Below, in pieces: positions 52,480-60,735 of a stretch of DNA of 64,000 nucleotides (position 1 is the first letter of the stretch; each line of letters starts with the position of its first letter). The translations under genes and the position numbers were made by a program. This DNA is from Actinoplanes sp. DH11 (GTDB taxonomy: Bacteria; Actinomycetota; Actinomycetes; Mycobacteriales; Micromonosporaceae), in assembly GCF_020873875.1 (NCBI RefSeq), contig NZ_JAHWGU010000006.1, forward strand, positions 1 to 64,000, given 5' to 3'. The notes under the pieces were generated by a model that worked only from the letters and a program-made list of their open reading frames with translations, ran no database searches and was not told the origin of the DNA.

Positions 52480-52680
52480 ATGAGCGACGTCAACCCTGAA
52501 TCTTTCGCCGAGTTCGCCACCCAGGACGGCCCGGGATCCGCCGACGCCGAGGAGGAGCGGGCCTTCAACGAGCAGCCGCCCCCGGAGCAGGAGGCGCACG
52601 GCGGCAGCATGGCACCGGGCCTGGTGGACGACACCGGTGCGCGCACCGCCGAGGACTTCCCCGGCGAGCGGGATCTCTGA
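52480..52680 (+). CDS. Small acidic hypothetical protein
   Basis: 66 residues, rich in Glu, Asp, Pro and Gly, probably disordered. Conserved-looking start MSDVNPESFAEFATQDGPGS. TATACG (52467-52472) seven bases before the ATG suggests a leaderless transcript. It is divergent from the glycine-rich membrane protein gene. Function unknown. Confidence 0.5.
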   Translation: MSDVNPESFAEFATQDGPGSADAEEERAFNEQPPPEQEAHGGSMAPGLVDDTGARTAEDFPGERDL

Positions 52681-52722
52681 CCGGTACCGGGCTCTGCGTC
52701 TCGCGGGCCGGTGCTCACCGAC

Positions 52723-52763
52723 GGAGGCCGTCACCGTCCCGGGCCTGGGCGGTGACGGCCTCC
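52723..52763. terminator. Hairpin after the small acidic gene
   Basis: A perfect 14-bp stem, GGAGGCCGTCACCG (52723-52736) with CGGTGACGGCCTCC (52750-52763), 13-nt loop, about 40 bp after the stop codon. It probably terminates transcription from both sides. Confidence 0.75.
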
Positions 52764-52799
52764 GAGCCTGTCCTACGCCTCGCGGAGTACGGAACGACG

Positions 52800-52985
52800 G
52801 CCTGCGGGGTAAGACCTTAAGCTTGCGGCTACGGCCTGCGGAGTACGGCCTGAGGCTTGCGGAATACGGCCTGAGGCTTTTGCGGCTACGCCCTGCGGAA
52901 TACGGCCTGAGGCTTGCGGCTACGGCCTGCGGAGTGCGACCTGCAGCTTGCGGGCTACGGCCTTCGGATCACGGCTTGCGGCCGA
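52800..52985. repeat. Degenerate 34-bp tandem array at the methyltransferase 3' end
   Basis: Repeated GCTTGCGGCTACGGCCTGCG followed by GAGTACGGCCTGAG, with core GCTTGCGG at about 52821, 52855, 52912, 52946 and 52975 and an altered copy near 52877. The stop codon of the minus-strand methyltransferase (52969-52971) lies in the last unit, as with the other stop-associated arrays. Confidence 0.75.
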
Positions 52986-53769
52986 CCGCGCCGTACTCGT
53001 CGACCGGGCGCTTCTCGTCGCCGGTCGCGCCCTCGGCCGGTCGCCAGTCGGCGCACGGGACGAGCCCGGGTTCCAGGACTTCCAGGCCCTCCAGGAAGCG
53101 GCGCAGGTCGTCCGGGTGGCGCAGGTTGTAGCTGAGCGGCGCGTTCGCGTTCCAGACACCGATGGCCTCCTCGAACGCCGGCCCGTCGATCACGTTGGTG
53201 CCGTCGGCGGTGACCAGGTAGCTGCCGGGGGCGAGCCCGCCGAGCAGGGTCCGGACGATCGAGACGGCCTCGTCGAGGTCCGGGACGTGTCCGAGAATGT
53301 TCATCAGGATCAGGCCGACCGGCTGGTCCAGGTCGAGGGTGCCGCGGGCAGCCTCGAGGATCGTGTGCGGCTCGTGCAGGTTGGCGTCGACATATTCCGT
53401 ACGCCCCTGCGGGGTGCCGGTGAGCAGCGCCCGGGCGTGCACCAGCACGAGCGGGTCGTTGTCGACGTAGACCACCTTCGCGTCGGCGGCCGCGGCCTGC
53501 GCCACCTGGTGGGTGTTCTCCGCGGTCGGCATGCCGGTGCCGATGTCGAGGAACTGCCGGATGCCGGCGTCCACGGTCAGGTGGGTGACGGCCCGCTTGA
53601 GGAACGCCCGGGACTGGCGCGCGACCACGGCGATGTCCGGGTAGAGGTTCGCGAAGTCGTCGCCGACCTGGCGGTCCACCTGATAGTTGTCCTTACCGCC
53701 GAGCCAGTAGTTCCAGACCCGGGCGGAGTGCGGGACAGAAGTGTCGAGCTTGGCGTCACTGTCGGTCAT
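52969..53769 (-). CDS. DUF574/SAM-dependent methyltransferase
   Basis: 266-residue actinobacterial DUF574 protein from ATG 53769, which has AGGAG upstream. It contains the family opening SVPHSARVWNYWLGGKDNYQ and SAM-binding IRQFLDIGTGMPTAENTHQV, then YVDNDPLVLVHARALL. Methyl acceptor unknown; this family is greatly expanded in actinomycetes. An in-frame extension to 53970 crosses a terminator hairpin and is not used. Confidence 0.9.
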   Translation of the reverse strand: MTDSDAKLDTSVPHSARVWNYWLGGKDNYQVDRQVGDDFANLYPDIAVVARQSRAFLKRAVTHLTVDAGIRQFLDIGTGMPTAENTHQVAQAAAADAKVVYVDNDPLVLVHARALLTGTPQGRTEYVDANLHEPHTILEAARGTLDLDQPVGLILMNILGHVPDLDEAVSIVRTLLGGLAPGSYLVTADGTNVIDGPAFEEAIGVWNANAPLSYNLRHPDDLRRFLEGLEVLEPGLVPCADWRPAEGATGDEKRPVDEYGAVGRKP

Positions 53770-53865
53770 CGGGGGCTCCTGACGTTTGGTGACGCAGAGC
53801 ATACGCGGGTCCGATGAGGACGGTGGGGTCCCGGTTGGGGGAGTACACGTGGACAGGCCCCGGAA

Positions 53866-53922
53866 GTGGGCGGGCGTGACGCGGATCCGTCCGCGACACG
53901 CCCGCATCCCACGCCCGCCCAC
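53866..53922 (-). terminator. Branched hairpin downstream of the alpha-glucosidase gene
   Basis: GTGGGCGGGCGTG (53866-53878) and CACGCCCGCCCAC (53910-53922) form a 13-bp stem enclosing a second hairpin CGCGGA (53880-53885) / TCCGCG (53890-53895). An alternative partner CACGCCC (53897-53903) exists for part of the left arm. It lies about 35 bp beyond the glucosidase stop. Confidence 0.7.
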
Positions 53923-53957
53923 CCTTACCGTCCAAGGGTGGCCGGGGCCGGGACGAC

Positions 53958-55631
53958 CTAGACGGACCACCAGGCGGTGGTGTCCGGCGGCAGCACCACG
54001 TCAACCGGTGTGCCCTCCAGGGAACCGCTGCTCAGCAGCAGTTCACCGGGCCGGCCGACGGCGACGGGCCGGTCGCTCATGTTCACCGTGCAGCGGAACA
54101 CCGGCTGTCCCTCGACCGCGCGCTCGAAGACGAGCACGCCGTCCGGCGCCGGCACCCAGCGCAGGTTGTCGGTCGGCGCCAGCGCCGGGTTGCCGCGGCG
54201 CACGGCCAGCGCGGTGCGGTAGAGCTCCAGCGTCGAGTCCGGTACGCCGGTCTGCGCGGCTACGCTCAGTTGCGCCCACGAGGCCGGCTGCGGCAGCCAG
54301 CTGTCACCGCCGTCGGGTCCGAAACCGTACGGGGCGGTGTCGCCGCTCCACGGGATCGGCACCCGGCAGCCGTCGCGGTAGCCGTCCTGCCCGGTGGCCC
54401 GGTGGAACGCCGGGTCCTGGCGCACCTCCGGCGGCAGGTCGACGACCTCGGGCAGCCCGAGCTCCTCGCCCTGGTAGAGGTAGGCCGAGCCGGGCAGCGC
54501 GAGCATCAGCGCGGAGGCCGCGCGGGCCCGGCGCAGGCCGGCGACCGGGTCGACCGCGGTGGGCCGGCGGCCGGCCACCTCGCCCTCGCCGGTCTGGAGC
54601 AGCCGGTTGGTGTGCCGGACCACGTCGTGGTTCGACAGCGTCCAGGTGGTGGGCGCGCCGACCTGCCGCATCGCGGCGAGCGACTCGTCGATCATGCGGC
54701 GCTGCGCGGCCGCGTCCCACGCGGTGCCGAGGTAGCTGAAGTTGAACGCCTGGTGCAGTTCGTCGGCGCGGACGTAGTCGGCGACCCGGGCCAGGTTCGG
54801 CGCCCAGGCCTCGGCGACCGCGATCCGCTCACCGGGGTACTCGTCGAGGATCTTGCGCCACTCGCGGTAGATCTCGTGCACGCCGTCGCGGTCGAAGCAG
54901 GGGCTCTCGCCCACGCCGAGCAGGTGCCATTCGGCGTGCTCACCCACGTCGGGCAGGCCGTCCTCCTTGACCAGCCCGTGCGCCACGTCCACCCGGAAGC
55001 CGTCGACGCCCAGGTCCAGCCAGAACCGCAGGATCGTCTTGAACTCGTCGCGGACCGCCGGGTGCTCCCAGTTGAAGTCCGGCTGCTCGGCGGCGAACAG
55101 GTGCAGGTACCACTCGCCGTCCTCGACCCGGGTCCAGGCCGGCCCGCCGAAGATCGAGGGCCAGTCGTTCGGCGGGAGTTCGCCGTTCTCGCCTTTGCCG
55201 GGCCGGAAGTGGTAGCGGTCGCGGAACGGCGAGCCGGGGCCCTCGGCCAGCGCCCGCTTGAACCAGTCGTGCTGGTCGGAGGAGTGGTTGGGGACCAGGT
55301 CGACGATCACCCGCAGGCCGTGCTCGTGCGCGCCGGCGATCAGCTTCTCGGCGTCGGTGACGGTGCCGAAGATCGGGTCGACGGTGCGGTAGTCGGAGAC
55401 GTCGTAACCGGCGTCGGCCTGCGGGGAGGCGTAGAACGGGGAGAGCCACACCGCGTCGACGCCCAGGTCCCGCAGGTAGGGCAGCCGGGTCAGGATGCCG
55501 GGCAGGTCGCCGATGCCGTCGCCGTTGGAGTCGGCGAAGCTGCGCGGGTAGATCTGGTAGATGACCGCGTTGCGCCACCAGGATGCCGGTGACGCCTCCA
55601 CGGTGGGCGGTGCGGTCAGTTGGTCAGTCAT
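53958..55631 (-). CDS. GH13 alpha-glucosidase (oligo-1,6-/maltose type)
   Basis: Cytoplasmic glycoside hydrolase family 13 enzyme of 557 residues. Conserved regions are DLVPNHSSDQ (111-120), GFRVDVAHG with nucleophile Asp215, VAEAW with acid/base Glu274 and LSNHD with Asp336. It hydrolyses alpha-glucosidic ends of maltose, isomaltose or similar oligosaccharides. It sits 82 bp behind its LacI-type regulator on the same strand, with several palindromes in between. Confidence 0.92.
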   Translation of the reverse strand: MTDQLTAPPTVEASPASWWRNAVIYQIYPRSFADSNGDGIGDLPGILTRLPYLRDLGVDAVWLSPFYASPQADAGYDVSDYRTVDPIFGTVTDAEKLIAGAHEHGLRVIVDLVPNHSSDQHDWFKRALAEGPGSPFRDRYHFRPGKGENGELPPNDWPSIFGGPAWTRVEDGEWYLHLFAAEQPDFNWEHPAVRDEFKTILRFWLDLGVDGFRVDVAHGLVKEDGLPDVGEHAEWHLLGVGESPCFDRDGVHEIYREWRKILDEYPGERIAVAEAWAPNLARVADYVRADELHQAFNFSYLGTAWDAAAQRRMIDESLAAMRQVGAPTTWTLSNHDVVRHTNRLLQTGEGEVAGRRPTAVDPVAGLRRARAASALMLALPGSAYLYQGEELGLPEVVDLPPEVRQDPAFHRATGQDGYRDGCRVPIPWSGDTAPYGFGPDGGDSWLPQPASWAQLSVAAQTGVPDSTLELYRTALAVRRGNPALAPTDNLRWVPAPDGVLVFERAVEGQPVFRCTVNMSDRPVAVGRPGELLLSSGSLEGTPVDVVLPPDTTAWWSV

Positions 55632-55654
55632 GGCGAGGAACGCTAGCAGGTTAC

Positions 55655-55706
55655 TAACACGTGTTACAGAGCCAACCGGTTGCTTTCTTTCAGCAACTTC
55701 TTGCAG
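55655..55706. promoter_or_regulatory. Operator cluster before the alpha-glucosidase gene
   Basis: Perfect palindromes TAACACGTGTTA (55655-55666) and CAACCGGTTG (55673-55682), the inverted pair GTTGCT (55679-55684) / AGCAAC (55692-55697), and CTTGCAG (55700-55706), a motif known from Streptomyces MalR sites, are packed into 52 bp. They are likely targets of the adjacent LacI protein. Confidence 0.6.
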
Positions 55707-55713
55707 TGCCGGG

Positions 55714-56739
55714 TTATGCCGGTTTCGCGGTGGATTCCCGGATGATCAACGAGGTGCCGAGCATCTGGTGCGGATGCTGGTCCTCACCCCTGATCGCCGA
55801 GATCAGGAAGTCGGCCGCCATCCGGCCCTTGGTCACGATCGGCTGCCGGACGGTGGTGAGCCGGGGACGGAACCAGGCAGACTCGGCAAGGTCGTCGAAC
55901 CCAGTCACGGAGACCTCATCGGGGACATTCACCGCAAGTTCTTGCAGAGCGTCCACGGCCCCGTAGGCGAGCACGTCGGACAGCGCGACGATGGCCGTCG
56001 GCGGGTCCTGCGACGCCATCAGCTCCCGGGTCGCCCGGTAGCCTTCCTCGCGCGAAACGGGCGCTTCGGCCACCCGTACATCGGAAAGCTCCAGACCGAA
56101 TTCGCCCAGCGCGTCCCCGATCCCGGCCATCCGCCGCGCCAGCGGCCCGCGATAGCCGCCCGCACCGGTCGCCGGGCCCAGGGTGAGCACCGCGATCCGC
56201 CGGTGACCGAGCTCCAGCAGGTAGCGGACCACCTCCCGGGCGCCACCCCGGTCGTCCACCTCGACGCTCGGCGCGCCCTCGTGCGGATCCGAGTCGATCA
56301 GCACGAACGGGATGCCGCGCCGGTCCAGTTCAGCCACCTCGCCGCGGTCCACCTCGAGGCCGCACACGATGAAGCCGTCGACGGCCGCGTACGGGATCGC
56401 CTTGAGCACCGAGTCCTGCAGCGGCGGCGTCAGCAGCAGCGTGTAACCCTCCTGATCGCACACCTGCCCGGCGCCCATCAGGAACCGTGAGTAGTACGGG
56501 TTGTCGAGCACCTGGGCCAGCCGCTGCGGCAGCAGCACCCCGATCGAGTTCGTGGTGCCGGCCTGCAGCATCCGGCCCAGTGTGCTCGGCGTGTAACCCA
56601 GTTCCTCGGCGGCGCTCAGGATCCGTTCCCGGGTCGCCGCCGAGATCCGCTGCGGGTTGTTGAACGCGAAGGACACCGCGGACCGTGACACCCCGGCGGC
56701 CGCTGCCACATCACTGGACGTGGGCTTTCTCGACCGCAT
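55714..56739 (-). CDS. LacI-family repressor of the alpha-glucosidase gene
   Basis: 341-residue LacI/GalR regulator: helix-turn-helix TSSDVAAAAGVSRSAVSFAF at residues 7-26, hinge, and sugar-binding effector domain (about 60-335) ending IIRESTAKPA. Directly upstream of, and on the same strand as, the GH13 gene. Similar to MalR/AglR-type maltose regulators by context. Confidence 0.9.
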   Translation of the reverse strand: MRSRKPTSSDVAAAAGVSRSAVSFAFNNPQRISAATRERILSAAEELGYTPSTLGRMLQAGTTNSIGVLLPQRLAQVLDNPYYSRFLMGAGQVCDQEGYTLLLTPPLQDSVLKAIPYAAVDGFIVCGLEVDRGEVAELDRRGIPFVLIDSDPHEGAPSVEVDDRGGAREVVRYLLELGHRRIAVLTLGPATGAGGYRGPLARRMAGIGDALGEFGLELSDVRVAEAPVSREEGYRATRELMASQDPPTAIVALSDVLAYGAVDALQELAVNVPDEVSVTGFDDLAESAWFRPRLTTVRQPIVTKGRMAADFLISAIRGEDQHPHQMLGTSLIIRESTAKPA

Positions 56740-56763
56740 GCGCGCACGTTACCGCAGGGGGCG

Positions 56764-58002
56764 TCACGCTGCGCTGACCGGCACACGCACCACCGCGTCG
56801 AAGAGGTAGCCCAGCGTGTTGTGGGCCGTCACGTCCGGCTGCGTGTTGCCGTGCACATCGGTCGCCCGCGCCAGCAGTTCGTGCGCCCCCGCGGCCGGCG
56901 TCCAGTCCAGCTCCCAGCGCTGCCAGACGCCGCCCGGGGTGGCGCCGTGGAAGCGGGCCCGCCGCCACGTGGTGCCGCCGTCGGTGCTGACGTCGACGCG
57001 GCGGATCGGGCCGGCCGCCGACCACGACCGTCCGCTCAGTGTGGTCCGGGTGCCCGCGGCGAACGTCGCCCCGGCCTCCAGTTCGAACGCGCTCTTGACC
57101 ACCTGACGGTCGAACGGCTGACCCTCGGCCGGGTGACCGGGCCCGAAGAGCCGGTAGAACTGGGTGTTCCAGGGCGAGAACAGCGGTTCGGCGGAGACCT
57201 CGATCCGGCCCACCCACTTGATCGACGCGATGCCGATCCAGCCGGGGACGATCACGCGTACCGGATGTCCGTGGTCGGCGGGCAGCTCCGAGCCGTTCAT
57301 CTCGTAGGCCAGGATCACGTCGTCGAGGGCTTTCGCGAGCGGGAACGGCCGGCGTACCGGACCGAGGTCCACGCCGCCGCTGACGAAGTTCGCGTCCAGG
57401 CCGATCGGCTGCACGTCGACGGCGTGCCGGCTCAGGCCCGCGTGGCGCAGCACGGTGGACAGGCGTACCCCACGCCAGCGCGCGACGCCGACCGCGCCGA
57501 GGGTCCACGCCGTACCGGAGACGGCCTGGCCCTGCTGCGTGGTGAAGTAGCCGCGCCCGTTGCCGGCGCACTCGACGGCGGCCGGGACCGTCACGGCCGG
57601 GAACCGCCGCAACCGGCCGAGGTCGTACCGGGCCGGCCCGCCGCGCAGGCCCGACCCGGACACCTCGAGGCTCCACGAAGCGCCGTCGATGATCGGCGTG
57701 GACGTGTGGTTGCGCACGAAGAACCTGTCGACCGGCACGTAGTAACCCTGGTCCTTCAGGGCCGACCAGCGGGTTTCCGCGTTGGTGCCGAGCGTTCGGA
57801 ACAGCTCCGGCGGCAGCGGCTTGACGATGGGGCCGGCGGCGGCCGCCGGGGTGGTGCCCGGCGCGGCGGCGGCCGGGCCCGGGATCGCCGCTGCCGCACC
57901 GGCCGCGGTGGTCAGCAACAGCAGGTCACGCCGGGTGAAGCCACGTGCCCGTCCGGCCAGGAAGTCCTGCAGGCGGCGTTCGTCGTATCCACGCTCGTTC
58001 AT
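56764..58002 (-). CDS. Sulfite-oxidase-like molybdopterin oxidoreductase, Tat-exported
   Basis: 412 residues from ATG 58002. The twin-arginine signal FTRRDLLLLTTAAG is followed by an Ala-rich cleavage region. The oxidoreductase molybdopterin domain (about 95-280) has the Mo-ligand Cys in VECAGNGRGY, and a C-terminal Mo-co dimerisation domain (about 290-410) follows. It probably oxidises sulfite or repairs oxidised substrates outside the cytoplasm; no cytochrome or heme partner gene is adjacent. A frame extension to 58101 is not needed. Confidence 0.88.
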   Translation of the reverse strand: MNERGYDERRLQDFLAGRARGFTRRDLLLLTTAAGAAAAIPGPAAAAPGTTPAAAAGPIVKPLPPELFRTLGTNAETRWSALKDQGYYVPVDRFFVRNHTSTPIIDGASWSLEVSGSGLRGGPARYDLGRLRRFPAVTVPAAVECAGNGRGYFTTQQGQAVSGTAWTLGAVGVARWRGVRLSTVLRHAGLSRHAVDVQPIGLDANFVSGGVDLGPVRRPFPLAKALDDVILAYEMNGSELPADHGHPVRVIVPGWIGIASIKWVGRIEVSAEPLFSPWNTQFYRLFGPGHPAEGQPFDRQVVKSAFELEAGATFAAGTRTTLSGRSWSAAGPIRRVDVSTDGGTTWRRARFHGATPGGVWQRWELDWTPAAGAHELLARATDVHGNTQPDVTAHNTLGYLFDAVVRVPVSAA

Positions 58003-58011
58003 GCCCACGCA

Positions 58012-58030
58012 TCCTATTGGGTAGATAGGA
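58012..58030. promoter_or_regulatory. Inverted repeat upstream of the molybdoenzyme gene
   Basis: TCCTAT (58012-58017) and ATAGGA (58025-58030) with a 7-bp spacer lie 10 bp upstream of ATG 58002, close enough to act as an operator or to hold the ribosome-binding AGGA. Confidence 0.4.
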
Positions 58031-58065
58031 GAAGTGGGTAGGGTCGATGCGCTCCGGAAAGCGGC

Positions 58066-58097
58066 ACGGCCCGGACGCGGGGACGCGTCCGGGCCGT
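58066..58097 (-). terminator. Terminator after the MMPL gene
   Basis: A perfect 14-bp stem ACGGCCCGGACGCG (58066-58079) / CGCGTCCGGGCCGT (58084-58097) with a GGGA tetraloop, 13 bp past the MMPL stop. Confidence 0.85.
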
Positions 58098-58110
58098 ACA
58101 CAGAGGTCGG

Positions 58111-60165
58111 TCAGGTGTCTGCCCGCTCGGTGAGCTTGCTGCGGTTCACCGCGTCCCAGCCGGCCCGCTCGGACCGGCCGTCACCGTCGTCCGCCGGCGG
58201 CTGCTTGTCCTGCGGCCGGCCCGGCCACCAGAACCTGTCGCCGGTCAGCGTGGCCAGCGCCGGCACCAGCACGGTCCGCACGAGCAGGGTGTCCAGCAGG
58301 ACGCCGATGCCGACGATGACGCCGATCTGGGTGAGCGTCACCACCGGGAGCACGCCGAGCACCGCGAACACCGCCGCGAGCAGGATGCCCGCACTGGTGA
58401 TCACCGCGCCGGTCACCGCGAGGGCGTGCACCATGCCGTCCCGGGTGCCGCGGGCCGGTGTCTCCTCCTTGGCCCGGGTGACCAGGAAGATGTTGTAGTC
58501 GACACCGAGCGCCACCAGGAACAGGAACGCGAACAGGGGCACCGAGTTGTCCAGCGCCGGGTAGTCGAACACGTTGCGGAACAGCCACGACCCGGCGCCG
58601 AGCGAGGCCAGGAAGCTGAGCACCACGGTGCCCATCAGCAGCACCGGGGCCACCAGCGCCCGCAGCAGGGCGACGAGCACCAGGAAGACCAGGCCCAGGA
58701 TCACCGGTACGATCACCACCAGGTCCCGGCGGGCCGCGTCGCGGGTGTCCAGTGCGGTCGCCACGGTCCCGCCGACGAGGGCGTCACCGTCAAGTCCCTC
58801 ACGCAGGTCCCGGATCGTCGCGAAGGCCTCGGCCGTGTCCGGCGCGGCCTCCAGCACGGCGCTGATGCTGACCAGGGTGCCGGTCTCCTCGGCGACCCGG
58901 GCCTGCACGACGCCGGGGGTGGCCGACACGGTCTGCAGCACCTGCTCGGCCTTGGCCGGCTCGGTGAGCACGGTCGCCGGTCCGGCGGCGCCGGCCGGGA
59001 AGTACTTGCTGAGCGTCTCCAGGCCGGCGACCGACTCGGCCTCGACCCGGAACTGTTCGGTCTGGGACAGGCCGACCTTGGTGCCGATCGCGCCGAGCGA
59101 GAGCAGGCCGAGCACGACGATCGAGAAGGCGGTCACCGTGACCGGGCGGCGGACGACCATTCGACCGACCTTGCCCCAGAAGCCGCGCTCACTCTCCGCG
59201 CCGGCCTGGCCGACCCGCGGGATGAACGGCCAGAACAGGCCACGGCCGCAGATCACCAGCGCGGCCGGGAGTACGACCAGGGCGAACACGGCGGCGATCG
59301 CGATGCCGACGGCCGCCGTCACGCCGAGGGCGGCGTTGCTCTTGAGACTGGCCAGCAGCAGGGTGAGCAGCGCCAGGAACACGGTGCCGGAGCTGGCCAG
59401 GATCGCCGGCCCGGCACCCCGCAACGCCTTGCGCATGGCTTCGAGGCGGTCCTCGTACCGGTGCAGCTCCTCCCGGTACCGCGAGATCAGCAGCAGCGCG
59501 TAGTTCGTCCCCGCGCCGAACACCAGGACCGTGACGATGCCCGTCGTGGAGCCGTTGATGGCCAGGTCGGTGTGCTGTGAGAAGAGCGAGATGGCCTTCG
59601 CCGCGATCTGGTCGGCGAGCCCGACCACGAACAGTGGCACGATCCACAGGATCGGGCTGCGGTAGGTGACAAGCAGCAGGATCGTCACCACGACCACCGT
59701 CACGATCAGCAGCCGGGTGTTCGCGCCGCTGAAGCTGTCCGACAGGTCGGCGCTGAAGCCGGCACCGCCGGTGACCTGCGCGGTCACGCCCGGCGGCAGG
59801 CCGTCCTTCGCTTTGTCACGCAGCTCCTGCACCTTGGCGATGGTCTCGTCCGCGTTGCCGGTCGCGGCCAGCGGCACCGTGATGATCGCGGCCTTGCGGT
59901 CCTCGGACGGGATCGGCCGGCCCAGGTCGCTCACCGATGCGAGGTCGGCGTCGGTGAGTGCCTCCCCATCCTTGGCGATGACGATGAGCGCCGGGTTGGT
60001 CCGGCCGGACGGCAACGTCTTCTGCAGCTGCGCGACCTCGGTCGACTCGGCGGAGGACGGCAGCGACGAGGTGGGGTCGTTGTCCGTGGTCGTCGAGCCG
60101 GCGAAGGCCAGGACGGCGCCGCCGAAGACGAGGGCCAGCAACAGCGTCGCCCATGCCCTTCTCAT
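58111..60165 (-). CDS. MMPL-family RND transporter
   Basis: 684-residue membrane exporter with one N-terminal helix, an extracytoplasmic loop, six helices (about 150-350), a second extracytoplasmic loop (about 370-490) and five to six more helices. MMPL motifs include GTNYALLLISRYREEL and VDYNIFLVTRAKEET. The family moves lipids or drugs by proton-motive force. GGAGG lies five bases before the ATG. Divergent from a MarR regulator 75 bp away. Confidence 0.9.
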   Translation of the reverse strand: MRRAWATLLLALVFGGAVLAFAGSTTTDNDPTSSLPSSAESTEVAQLQKTLPSGRTNPALIVIAKDGEALTDADLASVSDLGRPIPSEDRKAAIITVPLAATGNADETIAKVQELRDKAKDGLPPGVTAQVTGGAGFSADLSDSFSGANTRLLIVTVVVVTILLLVTYRSPILWIVPLFVVGLADQIAAKAISLFSQHTDLAINGSTTGIVTVLVFGAGTNYALLLISRYREELHRYEDRLEAMRKALRGAGPAILASSGTVFLALLTLLLASLKSNAALGVTAAVGIAIAAVFALVVLPAALVICGRGLFWPFIPRVGQAGAESERGFWGKVGRMVVRRPVTVTAFSIVVLGLLSLGAIGTKVGLSQTEQFRVEAESVAGLETLSKYFPAGAAGPATVLTEPAKAEQVLQTVSATPGVVQARVAEETGTLVSISAVLEAAPDTAEAFATIRDLREGLDGDALVGGTVATALDTRDAARRDLVVIVPVILGLVFLVLVALLRALVAPVLLMGTVVLSFLASLGAGSWLFRNVFDYPALDNSVPLFAFLFLVALGVDYNIFLVTRAKEETPARGTRDGMVHALAVTGAVITSAGILLAAVFAVLGVLPVVTLTQIGVIVGIGVLLDTLLVRTVLVPALATLTGDRFWWPGRPQDKQPPADDGDGRSERAGWDAVNRSKLTERADT

Positions 60166-60190
60166 GAAACCTCCAAGACTGAGAATCTTT

Positions 60191-60215
60191 ACGATCGAGA
60201 TTGTTCACGATTGAG
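60191..60215. promoter_or_regulatory. Direct-repeat operator candidate between MMPL and MarR genes
   Basis: ACGATCGAG (60191-60199) and ACGATTGAG (60207-60215), spaced 16 bp start to start, plus AATCT...AGATT around the first copy. Likely MarR binding site controlling both genes. Confidence 0.45.
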
Positions 60216-60239
60216 CGCCGATCTGCAAGACTTACCCCC

Positions 60240-60725
60240 GTGGAGGGAACAGAGGCCGCCGAACGCCAGCGGTTGCGCAGGGCGCTTGTCGACCTGTTGA
60301 ACGCATACAGCAGCGAGGCACAACACATCGGGCACGCGTTCGCCAACCGGAACAATCTGCACGCCACCGACATGCACGCGCTGCTGGCGGTGATGCAGGC
60401 CGAGCGGGACGGGGCACCGCTGACACCGGGCCGGCTGGGGGAGGCGATCGGGCTGACGTCCGGCGCGACCACGGCGCTCATTGACCGCCTGGAGCGCGGC
60501 GGGCATCTGCGCCGATCGCGCGAGAGCAACGACCGGCGGGTGGTGCACCTGCGGTACGGCGACGCCGGCATGCAGCTCGCCATGGCGTTCTTCACGCCGT
60601 TGCGACCGCACACCGACCGGGTGATGGAGAAGTTCAGCGTCGAGGAGCTTCAGGCGGTCGAGAAGTTCCTGGACGGGATGACCGCGGCCCTGGTGGAGTA
60701 CCGGGACGAGCTGCGGGCCCGCTGA
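60240..60725 (+). CDS. MarR-family regulator of the MMPL exporter
   Basis: 161-residue winged-helix regulator from GTG 60240: DMHALLAVMQAERDGAPLTP, recognition helix LGEAIGLTSGATTALIDRLE and wing HLRRSRESNDRRVVHL. Divergent from the MMPL exporter, the usual layout for drug- or lipid-responsive control. A TTG at 60201 would extend it through the operator. Confidence 0.9.
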   Translation: MEGTEAAERQRLRRALVDLLNAYSSEAQHIGHAFANRNNLHATDMHALLAVMQAERDGAPLTPGRLGEAIGLTSGATTALIDRLERGGHLRRSRESNDRRVVHLRYGDAGMQLAMAFFTPLRPHTDRVMEKFSVEELQAVEKFLDGMTAALVEYRDELRAR

Positions 60726-60735
60726 CGTCCGTGCG

